Below the pieces are notes generated by a model that saw nothing but the letters and a program-made list of their open reading frames with translations, was not told the origin of the DNA and made no database searches. Positions 43,398 through 54,011 of a stretch of 64,000 nt of DNA are shown here, piece by piece (positions within the stretch are counted from its first letter, which is position 1; each line of letters starts with the position of its first letter). This DNA comes from CAZGDB01 sp964524705. GTDB taxonomy: Bacteria; Pseudomonadota; Gammaproteobacteria; Berkiellales; Berkiellaceae. The position numbers and the translations under genes are program-made. Location of the stretch: NCBI GenBank assembly GCA_964524705.1, contig CAZGDB010000006.1:1-64000 (forward strand), in the 5' to 3' direction.

Positions 43398-44627
43398 CTA
43401 AAAAGGTTCGTACGTCCAAAAGCCCTGCGCAAACTCATCCTCTTTTGTTTTTACAGAATGCTTTACAGCACGACCACGTGTATTAAAGTTAGTATCTGAT
43501 GCAAAAGAAACGCTTTTTTTAGCACCCTCTGAAAACACAACAGAAGTTTCAGGCTTAGCAAAAACTTGGGGGTCTTTATTCACACACCCACACCACGATA
43601 AAAAATCTTTTATTTTTTTGTTACTCTCATAAAAGGATAATAGTGATTTCTCTCCAATGTTATTCACTTCAAGGCCAAGCGACAACCTTCTTTCTAAAAA
43701 ACATTCAACGACATCATCGTAACGCTCTCTTGCGGCAATATAAAGTGCCGTCTCGCCATTAAAATTTTTAATATTAACAGATTTTGACACTTCTAATAAC
43801 GCGATAACGGAACAAAATCTATTTTTTTTTACCGCATAATGTAAAGGCGTATTTAAGTCATCAGTCTGTACATTAACATTACACCCTGCTTCTATTAACA
43901 ACAACAGCACATCCGTTTTTTTATGTTTTGCCGCTAAATGCATAGGAGTTTCTAATCGTAAATTTTTAGGTTCGCGTTCTGAATATTTTAATAAAACCTT
44001 AACCATTGCCGCATTGCCAGCTTTTGCAGCAAGATGCAAAGGCGTCATACCCTGTTTATTTTTTACATTAGAGTCAGCACCAGACTCTAATAACATATTG
44101 CTAATCTGGAGACTGGATTTCTCATACCAATAGGGCTGTTCAGCTGCACAATGCAACGGCGTATTACCTTCAGCATCTTGAGCATTCAAGTTTGCTTTTT
44201 GCTCAATCAAAAATTCTACTATTTTAAATTTTCCTAACCTAACCGTCATATGCAATATTGTTTCCCCTTCGTCTCGAATATGAGCATTAACATCTCCACC
44301 CTTTGTTAGTATCAATTTCGCAATCAAAAACATGCTACAAGAGCATGCGCGCGCAAACGGATGATACCCCCAAGGATCTTTAATGGCCAAATCCGCGCCT
44401 GCTTCTATCAATGCAGTCGCTACGTATTGTTCACCTAATTCTGTAGCGTAAAATAAAGCCGTAAGCCCCTCTTCTCCCACATTAACATCCGCACCTTCTT
44501 TAATTAAAGTTAAAGCTAAGGAAAAATTCCCTTGCTCTAAGGCCGTTAGCAGCTGCTCACCTTTTTTAAGATCTCCACCCACGCTATATACCTCGTTATT
44601 TTTTATAATAGCAACACACCCCAACAC
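43398..44627 (-). CDS. ankyrin-repeat protein
   Basis: A 409-aa protein with about nine ankyrin repeats over residues 30-330, all near consensus (EGNTPLHCAAEQ, GMTPLHLAAKAGN, ETPMHLAAKHKK, LNTPLHYAVKKNR). The tail (about 340-409) is basic and unstructured. The start is a GTG with no clear binding site, so the true start is uncertain. It resembles the neighbouring ankyrin gene in its first 45 residues, so the two are likely tandem duplicates. Confidence 0.85.
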   Translation of the reverse strand: MLGCVAIIKNNEVYSVGGDLKKGEQLLTALEQGNFSLALTLIKEGADVNVGEEGLTALFYATELGEQYVATALIEAGADLAIKDPWGYHPFARACSCSMFLIAKLILTKGGDVNAHIRDEGETILHMTVRLGKFKIVEFLIEQKANLNAQDAEGNTPLHCAAEQPYWYEKSSLQISNMLLESGADSNVKNKQGMTPLHLAAKAGNAAMVKVLLKYSEREPKNLRLETPMHLAAKHKKTDVLLLLIEAGCNVNVQTDDLNTPLHYAVKKNRFCSVIALLEVSKSVNIKNFNGETALYIAARERYDDVVECFLERRLSLGLEVNNIGEKSLLSFYESNKKIKDFLSWCGCVNKDPQVFAKPETSVVFSEGAKKSVSFASDTNFNTRGRAVKHSVKTKEDEFAQGFWTYEPF

Positions 44628-44731
44628 AGGAAGATTTTGTTATTTTCGTAACATACTTATTTTGTAGTAAGTAGCACCATACCACAAAAGTGACTAAAGT
44701 TGCTTTTTTACTCTCAGCACAGGCATTCGCT

Positions 44732-46483
44732 TTAGCAATCGTACGCAGGCTTAGATGCTGATGCTCCTGCAGTAGACGCTATGATCACCTGTTGTGTGCC
44801 TGCGCTTTCATTATTCAATTTTTGCCCTTGCTCTGACACCAATACTGCTGGACTATGAGGTCGTATAAATTCTGCAACCGTCACATCTTCAGCTGTTACA
44901 GGCGGCTGTTGGATGAGAGTATTTTCGATTAATGTATCTTCCTCATGATTATCTAAACTTTCACTCACCGCATCCTCGCTGCTATCATCATCAATTTCAC
45001 CATAATACTTCATAAAGTCTACAAGATCTTCTGAATATTTAGGTTTTGGTTCGGTAAAATGCTCCGGAAATCTTGTATGCAAAATTTCTTGTACGTCAAA
45101 ACCGTATGGGGCGTTCTCTTTTAATGCTGCAATATCCGAGTCACGCAACCTTAGATTGGGCGCACTAAAGACAGCCTTAGATATTTTTATTTCAATATAT
45201 TTAGCAAGATAAACGATCAACTCTCCCTGTTTAGTGCTTGTTTCTTGAAAAACCAAATTCACGTCAGCACCTGCTGCAATCAACAATTTCACTGATTCTA
45301 TATCACAACCGTTCACCGCAGCACACAACGGAGTTTCACCATCATTATTCTTGACATCACATTTAGCGTTTTTATTTAACAATAACTTAACAATCTGAGA
45401 AGATTTTTTATTGCGACCATCAACTGCATCATGCAACGGTGTGTTGCCGGCATAGTCTTTAGCATCAACATCAGCACCATGCTGCAATAGTAAATCTACT
45501 ATTTTTACTTTTTGAAACCTACACCCCTCATGCAAGGGCGTAATCTGGTCTGAATTTGCAATATTAACCGCAGCTCCATTGTCCAACAATACTTTCACAG
45601 ACTGTATAGACCCGCTATTAACTGCATTCAATAATGCCGTATTGCCACTCCCATCTACCGCATCAATTTCTGCCCCACCCTGCAAGAGAGCATTGACCAT
45701 TCCGGAATCACGAAAAGCCGCAGAATGTAATGCTGTTTGCATATATTTAGTGCTTTTTAGCTTAACATCCGCACCACGATCAATCAAAAATTTCACAAGC
45801 TCTGCACTGCCACGTCCATGCGCCAGTAGATGCAAAACCGTGCACCCATCTTGATCTACCATCTTGAGATCTGCACCAGCGTCTAGAAGCAGAGATATTA
45901 CCTTTAAATTCCCAAACTCTACAGCTCTGTGCAAAACAGATCTTCCACGAGAATCTTGCCCCGTAACAATGGCCCCGGATCCTAATAAGGCTTGTGCGAT
46001 TTCAAAATTAGCGCCCACATAATGTAATGGGGTTTCTTGACAGCCATTCTCAATATTGGGGTTTGCACCTTTTGCTAAAAGCATGTTAACCTGAACCAAA
46101 CTCTCTCTCCGAGCCGCCGTCTCTAAAGAGGTACAGCCAAAACCATCTTGTGCATTCACATTAGCTCCAGCGTCTAACAAAAGCGCCATGATATCTGTCT
46201 TTTGTTCCAAAGCTGCAACATGTAAAGCTGTGCGATCCTTACTTGTCACATTAACATTTGCACCCTTTAATATCATTAACTGAACGATTGCTGTTTGACC
46301 AGCTTTTGTCGCTAAATGCAATGCAGACTCAAGCAATCCATGTTTCGTAACTTTTGCAATCAAATCAAGATAAGCACCTTCATTAATTAATTTTGTTGCT
46401 TTTTCAAAATCTTTGACCAATACGGCTTCAATCAGTGCTTTACCTTTTACGACATCTGTTCCCACCGATACATTACCTAACAT
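44732..46483 (-). CDS. large ankyrin-repeat protein
   Basis: About 583 aa from an ATG at 46483 (AGAGG upstream; a GTG two codons earlier is also possible). It carries about twelve ankyrin repeats from residue 20 to 430, well kept (SALHLATKAGQT, RTALHVAALEQKTD, QETPLHYVGA, QTALHSAAFRD, ITPLHEGCRF). The last 150 residues are acidic, Ser-rich and non-repetitive. No signal peptide. It lies 23 bases after ligA on the same strand and may be read through from it. The N-terminus matches the next ankyrin gene. Confidence 0.88.
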   Translation of the reverse strand: MLGNVSVGTDVVKGKALIEAVLVKDFEKATKLINEGAYLDLIAKVTKHGLLESALHLATKAGQTAIVQLMILKGANVNVTSKDRTALHVAALEQKTDIMALLLDAGANVNAQDGFGCTSLETAARRESLVQVNMLLAKGANPNIENGCQETPLHYVGANFEIAQALLGSGAIVTGQDSRGRSVLHRAVEFGNLKVISLLLDAGADLKMVDQDGCTVLHLLAHGRGSAELVKFLIDRGADVKLKSTKYMQTALHSAAFRDSGMVNALLQGGAEIDAVDGSGNTALLNAVNSGSIQSVKVLLDNGAAVNIANSDQITPLHEGCRFQKVKIVDLLLQHGADVDAKDYAGNTPLHDAVDGRNKKSSQIVKLLLNKNAKCDVKNNDGETPLCAAVNGCDIESVKLLIAAGADVNLVFQETSTKQGELIVYLAKYIEIKISKAVFSAPNLRLRDSDIAALKENAPYGFDVQEILHTRFPEHFTEPKPKYSEDLVDFMKYYGEIDDDSSEDAVSESLDNHEEDTLIENTLIQQPPVTAEDVTVAEFIRPHSPAVLVSEQGQKLNNESAGTQQVIIASTAGASASKPAYDC

Positions 46484-46511
46484 ACACACCTCTGGTTATT
46501 TAAAAACAATC

Positions 46512-48512
46512 TCAATCAGAAACTAAATTTCCTTTTAAATAGATTTGTAGTCCTGTGCCATCTAAAACTTTAACACCTAAGCTTTGTGCTTTTACCAGCT
46601 TACTTCCTGCTTTTTCACCAGCAAAGACAATACTGGTTTTTGCACTCACCGACTCACTGACCGTAGCCCCCAAAGCCCGCAGCTGCTCTTTAGCTTCTTC
46701 TCGGCTTATAAAGTCAAAACTGCCTGTGATCACAAAAGTTTGGCCCAAAAAAGGCTGTGTTGCAGCTACTCGTTTAACGGGTGCAACAGGTTTAACCCCT
46801 TGCGCTTCAAAGTCTTTGAGTAAATATTGAGTATGGGGGGATGCAAAAAATGTCTGTATGCGCTCTACAATGACAGGCCCCACGTCTGGTAACGCAAATA
46901 AAGTATTGGTATTTGCATTCGCCAACGCTTCCACGCTGCCAAAATGCTGTGATAACACCTCAGCTAAACTTTCTCCGACCTCTCTTATTCCTAGTGCATA
47001 AATCCATTTTCCCAGGGCTGGCGTTTTAGCTTGATCTATGGCATGTATAAGTTTTTTAGCTAAAATAGGCCCCATACGCTCTAGGGTTAACAAATCTTCT
47101 TCTGTAATTTTAAATAAATCAGGTGCAAACCGAATCATTCCTCGAGAAAGCAGCTGCTCTATTACCTTTTCCCCCAACCCATCAATATTGAGTGCCTTAC
47201 GGCTCACAAAATGCTTTAAGGCTTCAAGTTGTTGTGCGGGACACTGTAACCCTGCGCTACAACGTAGAGCTGCGCCATCTTGCACTACAGTGGCTTCACA
47301 AGCAGGACATACTGTCGGCGCTTGAATAGTTTGTGCTTTTTTTGGTCTAAGCTCTAAATAACTACGCACGATTTCTGGAATAACATCCCCTGCTCGACGT
47401 ACTGCAACGGTATCTTGCAACATTAGCCTTTTAGCTGCTATCTCCTGCATATTATGCAAAGTCACATGAGTGATAGTTGCTCCGCCTACTTTAACCGGCT
47501 TTAAACAAGCCACTGGCGTTAACACACCTGTACGCCCTACTTGAAACTCTACCCCTTCTAACGTAGTCAGTGCTTCTTCAGGGATAAACTTATACGCTAT
47601 CGCAAACCTAGGGCTACGTGCTACAAACCCTAGCTTCTGTTGTTCTGTAAAGTCATTAACCTTTACAACAACCCCATCAATATCAAAAAGAAGCTTGCTA
47701 CGTTTTTCGACATACTGTTCAAATATTTTTTGAATCTCAGTTTTACCAGTCACCACATGGCACTCAGGTTTTTGAAACCCCCAAGCCACAAGTTGTTCAA
47801 TAGTTTGAGATTGTGAAGTTAATCCTTCCATAAAGGCCGCATATGGTAAAAATGACAACTTACGAGAACGCGTAATATGATAATCCTTTTGTCGCACACT
47901 CCCTGCTGCAGCATTGCGTGGATTAGCAAACATTTTTTGTTCATTGCGTTGTGCTTCGGTATTCAAGGCTTCAAATACTGACTTCAACATAAAAACTTCT
48001 CCCCTAACCTCTAGTTCTGCCGGATAAGGCGCTTTAAGTTGCAAAGGGATACTATAAATTTGTTTAGCATTTTGAGTCACATCTTCCCCAACGGCGCCAT
48101 CACCCCGGGTAGCTGCTTGTACCAGCACTCCATTCTTATACTGTAAACTCAAAGCTAGACCGTCTAATTTAAGTTCTAAACAAAAAGCAACCTTGTCGGT
48201 GCCTAATTTTTCATAAACTCTGGTTAAAAATCGATCTAGCTCTTCTTCAGTGAGCGCATTATCTAAAGACAACATTGGTCTAAGATGTGTTACCGCTGCA
48301 AAGCTGCTTTGAGGTTGTCCACCCACACGCTGAGTAGGAGAATCTGGTACACAATATTGAGGATATTTGGTTTCTAAGCTTTGCAGCTCTCTGAATAGTG
48401 CATCATAAGCTGCATCACTCAATAAAGGATTATCTTCTACATAATAGGCATAATCTAAGGCCTTAATTTTATCTATTAAAGCCTTAATCTTTTCTTGAGC
48501 TTCCACAACCAC
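46512..48512 (-). CDS. ligA: NAD-dependent DNA ligase
   Basis: A 666-aa ligase that seals nicks using NAD. It has the N-terminal Ia domain, adenylation motif ELKLDGLALSL (Lys of KxDG near 117), OB fold, the four-cysteine zinc site (CPAC...C...C), helix-hairpin-helix region and a C-terminal BRCT domain (GQTFVITGSFD). It starts with a GTG directly after the zipA stop, so it is translationally coupled. Length is typical. Confidence 0.96.
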   Translation of the reverse strand: MVVEAQEKIKALIDKIKALDYAYYVEDNPLLSDAAYDALFRELQSLETKYPQYCVPDSPTQRVGGQPQSSFAAVTHLRPMLSLDNALTEEELDRFLTRVYEKLGTDKVAFCLELKLDGLALSLQYKNGVLVQAATRGDGAVGEDVTQNAKQIYSIPLQLKAPYPAELEVRGEVFMLKSVFEALNTEAQRNEQKMFANPRNAAAGSVRQKDYHITRSRKLSFLPYAAFMEGLTSQSQTIEQLVAWGFQKPECHVVTGKTEIQKIFEQYVEKRSKLLFDIDGVVVKVNDFTEQQKLGFVARSPRFAIAYKFIPEEALTTLEGVEFQVGRTGVLTPVACLKPVKVGGATITHVTLHNMQEIAAKRLMLQDTVAVRRAGDVIPEIVRSYLELRPKKAQTIQAPTVCPACEATVVQDGAALRCSAGLQCPAQQLEALKHFVSRKALNIDGLGEKVIEQLLSRGMIRFAPDLFKITEEDLLTLERMGPILAKKLIHAIDQAKTPALGKWIYALGIREVGESLAEVLSQHFGSVEALANANTNTLFALPDVGPVIVERIQTFFASPHTQYLLKDFEAQGVKPVAPVKRVAATQPFLGQTFVITGSFDFISREEAKEQLRALGATVSESVSAKTSIVFAGEKAGSKLVKAQSLGVKVLDGTGLQIYLKGNLVSD

Positions 48513-49112
48513 TTATTGTTCGACCGCATCAAGATCAAAGGCTTGTGCTTTGTTGCGTAACTCATCTAATAACACAGGAGACAACGTACGCCCCATAGGA
48601 TCTACAAGCTCCCCTTCCAAACTATTAGCTAACGAACGTGCCGCCGTTAACATATACTCAAAGGCAGTCGCATTGTTTTGATACTGACGCAGCTCCATAA
48701 AAAATAGAACGCCAGTATAAACCCGCGTAGACATGACACTTAAGTCAAAGCTTCCAGGCTCTTTCATAGACGCAACACTAAATTGTGGTGCGGTATCCCC
48801 TGTCACAAATTTATGAAAAATCCCACGCTCGCCATAAGTTAACTTTAAATTCTTTAAGGCAGAAAGCAATCCTGCTCCAGGAAAGCCTCCCAAGGTGGCT
48901 TTATTCGGTAATCTACGCGGTGCAACCCCTACAATCAACAAAGGAGGAATTTCAAAATCTAGCCCCTTAGAAGAGTTTGACTCCCAACTTTCTTCTTTGT
49001 TTTTATGGGTGTTTTTTACAGTACGGACTTTTTGAATAATATCCCACAAGACCCACGCTGCAAGCATGACCCCCAACAAAGACAATATAACTCGATTTTC
49101 CATCGTAGGCAT
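48513..49112 (-). CDS. zipA: cell division protein ZipA
   Basis: A 199-aa protein with an N-terminal membrane helix (about 6-27), a short charged linker and the C-terminal FtsZ-binding domain (PPLLIVGVAPR; ALKNLKLTYGERGIFHKF; FDLSVMSTRVYTGVLFFMELRQ). The linker is shorter than in E. coli. ZipA anchors the FtsZ ring in gammaproteobacteria and is diagnostic for that class. The order smc-zipA-ligA is conserved. Confidence 0.88.
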   Translation of the reverse strand: MPTMENRVILSLLGVMLAAWVLWDIIQKVRTVKNTHKNKEESWESNSSKGLDFEIPPLLIVGVAPRRLPNKATLGGFPGAGLLSALKNLKLTYGERGIFHKFVTGDTAPQFSVASMKEPGSFDLSVMSTRVYTGVLFFMELRQYQNNATAFEYMLTAARSLANSLEGELVDPMGRTLSPVLLDELRNKAQAFDLDAVEQ

Positions 49113-49126
49113 AGTTGCTAATCCTT

Positions 49127-52100
49127 TTAAGCCAAAGCTGTTTCCATATTCGCTGAGACCAACCGAGAGACTCCAGCCTCACGCATGCTCACCCCAATCA
49201 ACAAGTCTGCCATCTCCATAGCAAGCTTATTATGTGTAATATAAATAAACTGTACTGATTTTGCCATTTCTTTTACCAAAGCACAAAAACGACGTACGTT
49301 GGCATCATCTAACGGAGCATCTACCTCATCTAACAAACAAAATGGCGCAGGGTTCAATTTAAAGATCGCAAAGACCAATGCGACCGCTGTTAGCGCCTTT
49401 TCTCCCCCGGAAAGCAACTGAATACTTGCATTTTTCTTTCCAGGTGGGCGAGCCATAATAGAAAGTCCTGTCACCAACCAATCATCATCCGTACGATCTA
49501 AGCTTGCTTCCCCACCTCCAAACAAAATAGGGAACAATCGTTTAAATTCAGTATTAACAGCCGTATAACTTTCTTTAAAGCGTACGCGTGTCTCTTCATC
49601 TATCGTCGCAATCGCATCCCCTAAAATCTTAAGAGCTTCCGTTAAGTCTGCCAACTGCGCATTTAACTGTGTGGATTTTTCTAACTGTTCTTTATGTTCT
49701 TCGATAGCTGCTAAGTTAACAGCCCCTAAAGCTTTCATCTGCTCAACGATCTTAGCCAAATTATCTTGCCAAACCTTCAGCTCTGAAACATCCGGCAAGT
49801 TATCAAATGCTGTAGCCCAGGCTTGTTGCTCCTCAAGCGCTTCTTGAATCATTCCCTGCTTGGTTAACATACTTTGGAGCTCTAAAGCATGCTGTTGCAA
49901 CAACTCTGTTTCTTTTTCAAGCGCAACAGCTAATTGCATCTTTTCTTTTTCTACGTTGGTTAACTGATTCTGTAATTGTTGCAAGCCTTCTTTCAGCGCT
50001 GTCACCTGCCCTTCTACCACCAAACGTGCACTACAGAGCTCACTCACCTCTTTTTCCATTTCAGGGAAAGGAAAAGCCAAATCTTGTAGTTGGTTTTCCA
50101 GCTGTGCATACTTGGTTTCCAGGTTCGTTTTTTGTTGTTGGTGCCATTGAATCTGTTGCGTGGTATTGCGTACTTGTGTACGTAACTGTTCCACTTCTAA
50201 ATTTAATTGTGCATGCTTTTGTTGTGCAGTACGCACCAATCCACGAGATTGCTCTAAAGTTTTTTCATCGGCAACTAAAGCTGCTTGAGACCCTTCCCGA
50301 ACTCCAGTTTGTTGACTCATTTCTTCAATCAATTTCTCTAAAACATGTCGTTCGTTTTGTAACTTTTGCTGTTCCATCACGCACGCATCAGATAAAGTTT
50401 GCGTCTCTTTTTCTAAGCGCACCTTTTCTTTTTCATATTCAGCATGCTTTAACGTCATCGAAAGCTTTTGTTGTTCAAGGGCGCGCATCTTAACATTTGC
50501 CTCTTGCAAGGTTGCGCTGTGTGCTTGTAAGGCTGTTTCGATTTCAGAAATTTCTTGCTTAATAGCAACTCTTTGTCTATCTAAATCAGCCAAAGAAGCT
50601 TCTAAAGTCGCTTTTTGTGCTTCCAAGGCTTCAATTTTAGCTGCTCGCTCAATTTTACCATCGCCTTTACGTTGATTTAGCGTATTCACTCGGATCCAAG
50701 CCTGATGACACCAAATCCCTTCAGGGGTAATAACACTTTCTTGTCCGCCAACCTGAGACAACAAAGTTTGTGCTTGTGTGGTATTCTCAGCGCACCAAAC
50801 TGTATCCAATAAACGTCTGATTGCAACTGGACCTTGTAACATACTTGCCAATGTACCAGCCCTTGGGGTAAAGGCAGCCAATTCTTGACTCTCCTCTACA
50901 AACAAAGCGCCCGCCTGGCATTCATTCACATGCTGCCATAACCCCTCAATAGAGGCGACACTCATGCCTTGTAACCAATCTCCGAGCACGACTTCACAAG
51001 CCCAAGCCCAAGGCCCCTCAACTTTAAGTTGCGTTGCTAATTTTTTATACACAATACCGCGTTTATCTAACCAATCAGAAGACACGCCACCAGATAAGGC
51101 TTCTTTTTGTAAAGCAACTAAAGAAGAATGCTCTCCTAGTAACCCATGCAGTTGTTTTTGTAAGCCGCCCCATTCTTGTTCACAAACTGTATAAGCCTGG
51201 CGTTTTTGTTGCAACGCATTATGTAAACTCTGACGTTCTGTTTGTAATGCCTCCATTTGCGTTTCTTGTACACGAATAGATTCTAATAGCGCTGTTTTCT
51301 CTTCTATAGAAGTTGGTGGCGCTAAGTTTTGAAGTTGTGTAATATACCCTTCCCGACGATGATGCATTTTGCGTAACGCCTCATCCCCTTGAGACAGCTT
51401 TAGTTTTTGCAAATCTGTTAAACGCACGACCTCATGCCAACGATTTTGTTGCGCATCCCAATTCTTACGACTCTCACGCAAAGCGCTATCTTGTGCTTTT
51501 TCTTGTGCTTGAAGTTGCGCATAGGCTTTAGCGCTCTCTTCAAATAAAGGCGTTTTTTCTGCCAACTGCGCTTCATATTCTTGATTTTGTTTTTGTGCCT
51601 GAGCGATTTTTTCACTTAAAGCTAAAATTTCAGCATTGGTTTCTTGGTGATTGGTTTTCAACGCACTAGATTGTTGTTTTTGAAATTCAATTTTTTGTTC
51701 TATATGTTGAATTTGACTGCCCAACTGATAAAACTGCTGTTGCGCAACTTCTTGTTGCGTTAACAGTTGTGCCTGTTCAGCGCTAAAGGCTAAGTATTGT
51801 GTATGTGCCTTTTCTTGAGCTTCTTGATAGGCAGTTTTATTTTTAGTATGAATATCAATTTTAGCTTGTTGTGCAACAACTTTAGTATTCAGTTCAACCC
51901 AGATCAAAGCCTGCATCTGTGTAGATAAAGTTTTTTCTTGACCTTGTAATTCAATATAAATCTTTGCTTTTTCTGCTTGTCGTTCTAAATGTCTAAGTTG
52001 TTTACCCCATTCATCGGACAAATCTTGTAAGCGCGCCATATTTTCTTGGGTTTCTTGTAAACGACTTTCGGTTTCTTTACGACGTTCCTTATACTTTGAA

Positions 52101-52714
52101 ATACCCGCAGCCTCTTCCAAAAACACCCGCATGTCTTCTGGCTTTGCTTCCACAAAACGAGAAATCATTCCCTGCTCAATAATCGCATAGCTACGAGGCC
52201 CAAGCCCTGTGCCTAAAAAGATATCTGTAATATCTTTACGTCTGCAACTACTGCCATTTAAATAATAATCAGATCCTCCATCTCGCCCGACAACACGACG
52301 AATCGAGATTTCTGCATAACTGGCATAAGCCCCACCTAAACGTCCAGATTGGTTATCAAATACCAATTCTACAGAAGCTTGCCCTACGGGTTTACGAGCG
52401 GTAGAACCATTAAAGATAACATCTGTCATCGTACCGCCACGGAGCGTTTTGGCAGAGCTTTCACCCATAACCCAACGCACAGCATCGATTACATTGGATT
52501 TGCCGCACCCATTAGGCCCTACTACCGCTACCAAATCTTGCGGGAAATCCACAGTTGTAGGATCTACAAACGACTTAAAACCAGCAATCTTAATCCTTTT
52601 TAAACGTAAACGTCCTACTGAAGATTGCATAATCGGTTCTGCATCTGTTTCTGCAGTCTCTATAACCTCTACTTCTGTGTTTTCTATTGGGGCGTCCAGG
52701 GTCTGCTCACTCAT
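49127..52714 (-). CDS. smc: chromosome partition protein SMC
   Basis: About 1195 aa. The N-terminal ATPase half has Walker A GPNGCGKSNV near residue 66; two long coiled-coil arms surround a hinge (about 500-660); the C-terminal half has LLSGGEKALTAVALVFAI and the Walker B CLLDEVDAPLDD. It organises and segregates the chromosome. The ATG at 52714 lies directly after the stop of the upstream gene (GAGGA 12 bases before); an in-frame TTG three codons earlier is unlikely. Confidence 0.95.
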   Translation of the reverse strand: MSEQTLDAPIENTEVEVIETAETDAEPIMQSSVGRLRLKRIKIAGFKSFVDPTTVDFPQDLVAVVGPNGCGKSNVIDAVRWVMGESSAKTLRGGTMTDVIFNGSTARKPVGQASVELVFDNQSGRLGGAYASYAEISIRRVVGRDGGSDYYLNGSSCRRKDITDIFLGTGLGPRSYAIIEQGMISRFVEAKPEDMRVFLEEAAGISKYKERRKETESRLQETQENMARLQDLSDEWGKQLRHLERQAEKAKIYIELQGQEKTLSTQMQALIWVELNTKVVAQQAKIDIHTKNKTAYQEAQEKAHTQYLAFSAEQAQLLTQQEVAQQQFYQLGSQIQHIEQKIEFQKQQSSALKTNHQETNAEILALSEKIAQAQKQNQEYEAQLAEKTPLFEESAKAYAQLQAQEKAQDSALRESRKNWDAQQNRWHEVVRLTDLQKLKLSQGDEALRKMHHRREGYITQLQNLAPPTSIEEKTALLESIRVQETQMEALQTERQSLHNALQQKRQAYTVCEQEWGGLQKQLHGLLGEHSSLVALQKEALSGGVSSDWLDKRGIVYKKLATQLKVEGPWAWACEVVLGDWLQGMSVASIEGLWQHVNECQAGALFVEESQELAAFTPRAGTLASMLQGPVAIRRLLDTVWCAENTTQAQTLLSQVGGQESVITPEGIWCHQAWIRVNTLNQRKGDGKIERAAKIEALEAQKATLEASLADLDRQRVAIKQEISEIETALQAHSATLQEANVKMRALEQQKLSMTLKHAEYEKEKVRLEKETQTLSDACVMEQQKLQNERHVLEKLIEEMSQQTGVREGSQAALVADEKTLEQSRGLVRTAQQKHAQLNLEVEQLRTQVRNTTQQIQWHQQQKTNLETKYAQLENQLQDLAFPFPEMEKEVSELCSARLVVEGQVTALKEGLQQLQNQLTNVEKEKMQLAVALEKETELLQQHALELQSMLTKQGMIQEALEEQQAWATAFDNLPDVSELKVWQDNLAKIVEQMKALGAVNLAAIEEHKEQLEKSTQLNAQLADLTEALKILGDAIATIDEETRVRFKESYTAVNTEFKRLFPILFGGGEASLDRTDDDWLVTGLSIMARPPGKKNASIQLLSGGEKALTAVALVFAIFKLNPAPFCLLDEVDAPLDDANVRRFCALVKEMAKSVQFIYITHNKLAMEMADLLIGVSMREAGVSRLVSANMETALA

Positions 52715-52715
52715 T

Positions 52716-53999
52716 TTATGCAAGTTCCTCAGCTGAGTTGTTTAATAAGCTCGGGTTTTCGGCTATCCATTGCGCAACCTTACCCGTTGCATGATGCAAA
52801 CGGACGTCTAAACAAGCGGGATCTAACGCTAAAACCAAATTAGTATTCAAATTTAAAACAAAAGGCCAAATAAAGGCATATTCATCATACAAACGAGAAA
52901 TAGATAATGAAACATGTTCTGTTAACAAACTACAGAAAACTACAGCTTGAAAGGTCTGTAATTTTCGATCTTCTGTCAGCACTTGTTGTAAACTAAAAAT
53001 TTTATTTTGCAGCTGCGGTAAAGCATGTTTATACGCTACAGCTTGGCCTGGCGTTAAAGTCACTATCGCAACATTTTTAACAGTCTCTAAATATACGCGC
53101 ACCGCTTCTATTTCTGAAGGCGCACTATAACCACCAAAATGTAACGTTAAATTCCCCTGCCACGGTAAGATTGTCACAGATTTTGTTCTAAACTCATCGT
53201 TCCAATTATTAGTAGGCACTTTAGGTAATAACGTAGATTCTTGTTCGTTTTCACGTTCTTCCTCTTCCGTCTCTGATACCGCAAACAGGGTATGAAAGAC
53301 TGGAGGCCTATAAACAGCCGTATTCACTTTTTCTTCTGGCGCTTGCACTTGTGCCTGTGTTTGGCGCAAAGCGGTTATAATTTGCTCTTTCAAATCTGAA
53401 CTGGGCACCCATTCTCCAGGTGGCAAATAAGTATCAATAAACGCTTTGTACTGCGCCTTTTTAACAAACCAAGTAGACCATTTGTGTTTTAAAAACTTTT
53501 CTTCGAAAACTATTTTTGCTTCTAATAAAGTCTGAGAACGCACTTCTAAAGCTTGAATATCCTTGGTTGCACTATTCTGTGCCCAAAACATCAATACTGA
53601 CTCTTCAAAAGCTTGCGTATGCAGCCCTTCTGAAACTAAACGCGCCGCCACTAGTGGGTTTAAAGCCTCTAAAAGTCGCTGTGCTTGTCCTATAGCTGTT
53701 TCCCAAGTCGGTTGTGGCGTAGGCGCTAAATCTAACCAATGATTTTCTAACGCGGACCAACTATCTAACCATAAAGATGCTGAAAATAATAAATCACAAG
53801 TACCCGGATGCACCCAAGGCATATCAAACTGCGCTGTTTTAGGATCGTAACGTAACCAGATAGGAGCAAACCCATCGAGCCGCCAAGGCGCAAACCACAT
53901 TGCCTGTTTGCCACCAGGCACCCAGGGCCTGTTTTTTTCCCATTGCGTGCGGGAAAGTCCTTGCACGGTGAGCCACGTATAAACTGCAATAGGTCCCAT
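52716..53999 (-). CDS. unrecognised 427-aa protein coupled to smc
   Basis: Not recognised. A soluble protein rich in Trp, Gln and Leu. The N-terminal half (about 1-200) has several Trp-rich motifs (NRPWVPGGKQAMWFAPW; WLDSWSALENHW), followed by an acidic, disordered linker near 230-260 (EEEERENEQES) and a mixed alpha/beta C-terminal half. AAGGGA precedes the ATG. Its stop is one base before the smc start, so the two are translationally coupled. A helper of SMC such as a ScpA/B-like partner is possible by context only; no such domain is visible. It may be specific to this lineage. Confidence 0.65.
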   Translation of the reverse strand: MGPIAVYTWLTVQGLSRTQWEKNRPWVPGGKQAMWFAPWRLDGFAPIWLRYDPKTAQFDMPWVHPGTCDLLFSASLWLDSWSALENHWLDLAPTPQPTWETAIGQAQRLLEALNPLVAARLVSEGLHTQAFEESVLMFWAQNSATKDIQALEVRSQTLLEAKIVFEEKFLKHKWSTWFVKKAQYKAFIDTYLPPGEWVPSSDLKEQIITALRQTQAQVQAPEEKVNTAVYRPPVFHTLFAVSETEEEERENEQESTLLPKVPTNNWNDEFRTKSVTILPWQGNLTLHFGGYSAPSEIEAVRVYLETVKNVAIVTLTPGQAVAYKHALPQLQNKIFSLQQVLTEDRKLQTFQAVVFCSLLTEHVSLSISRLYDEYAFIWPFVLNLNTNLVLALDPACLDVRLHHATGKVAQWIAENPSLLNNSAEELA

Positions 54000-54011
54000 G
54001 ATTCTTATCCC

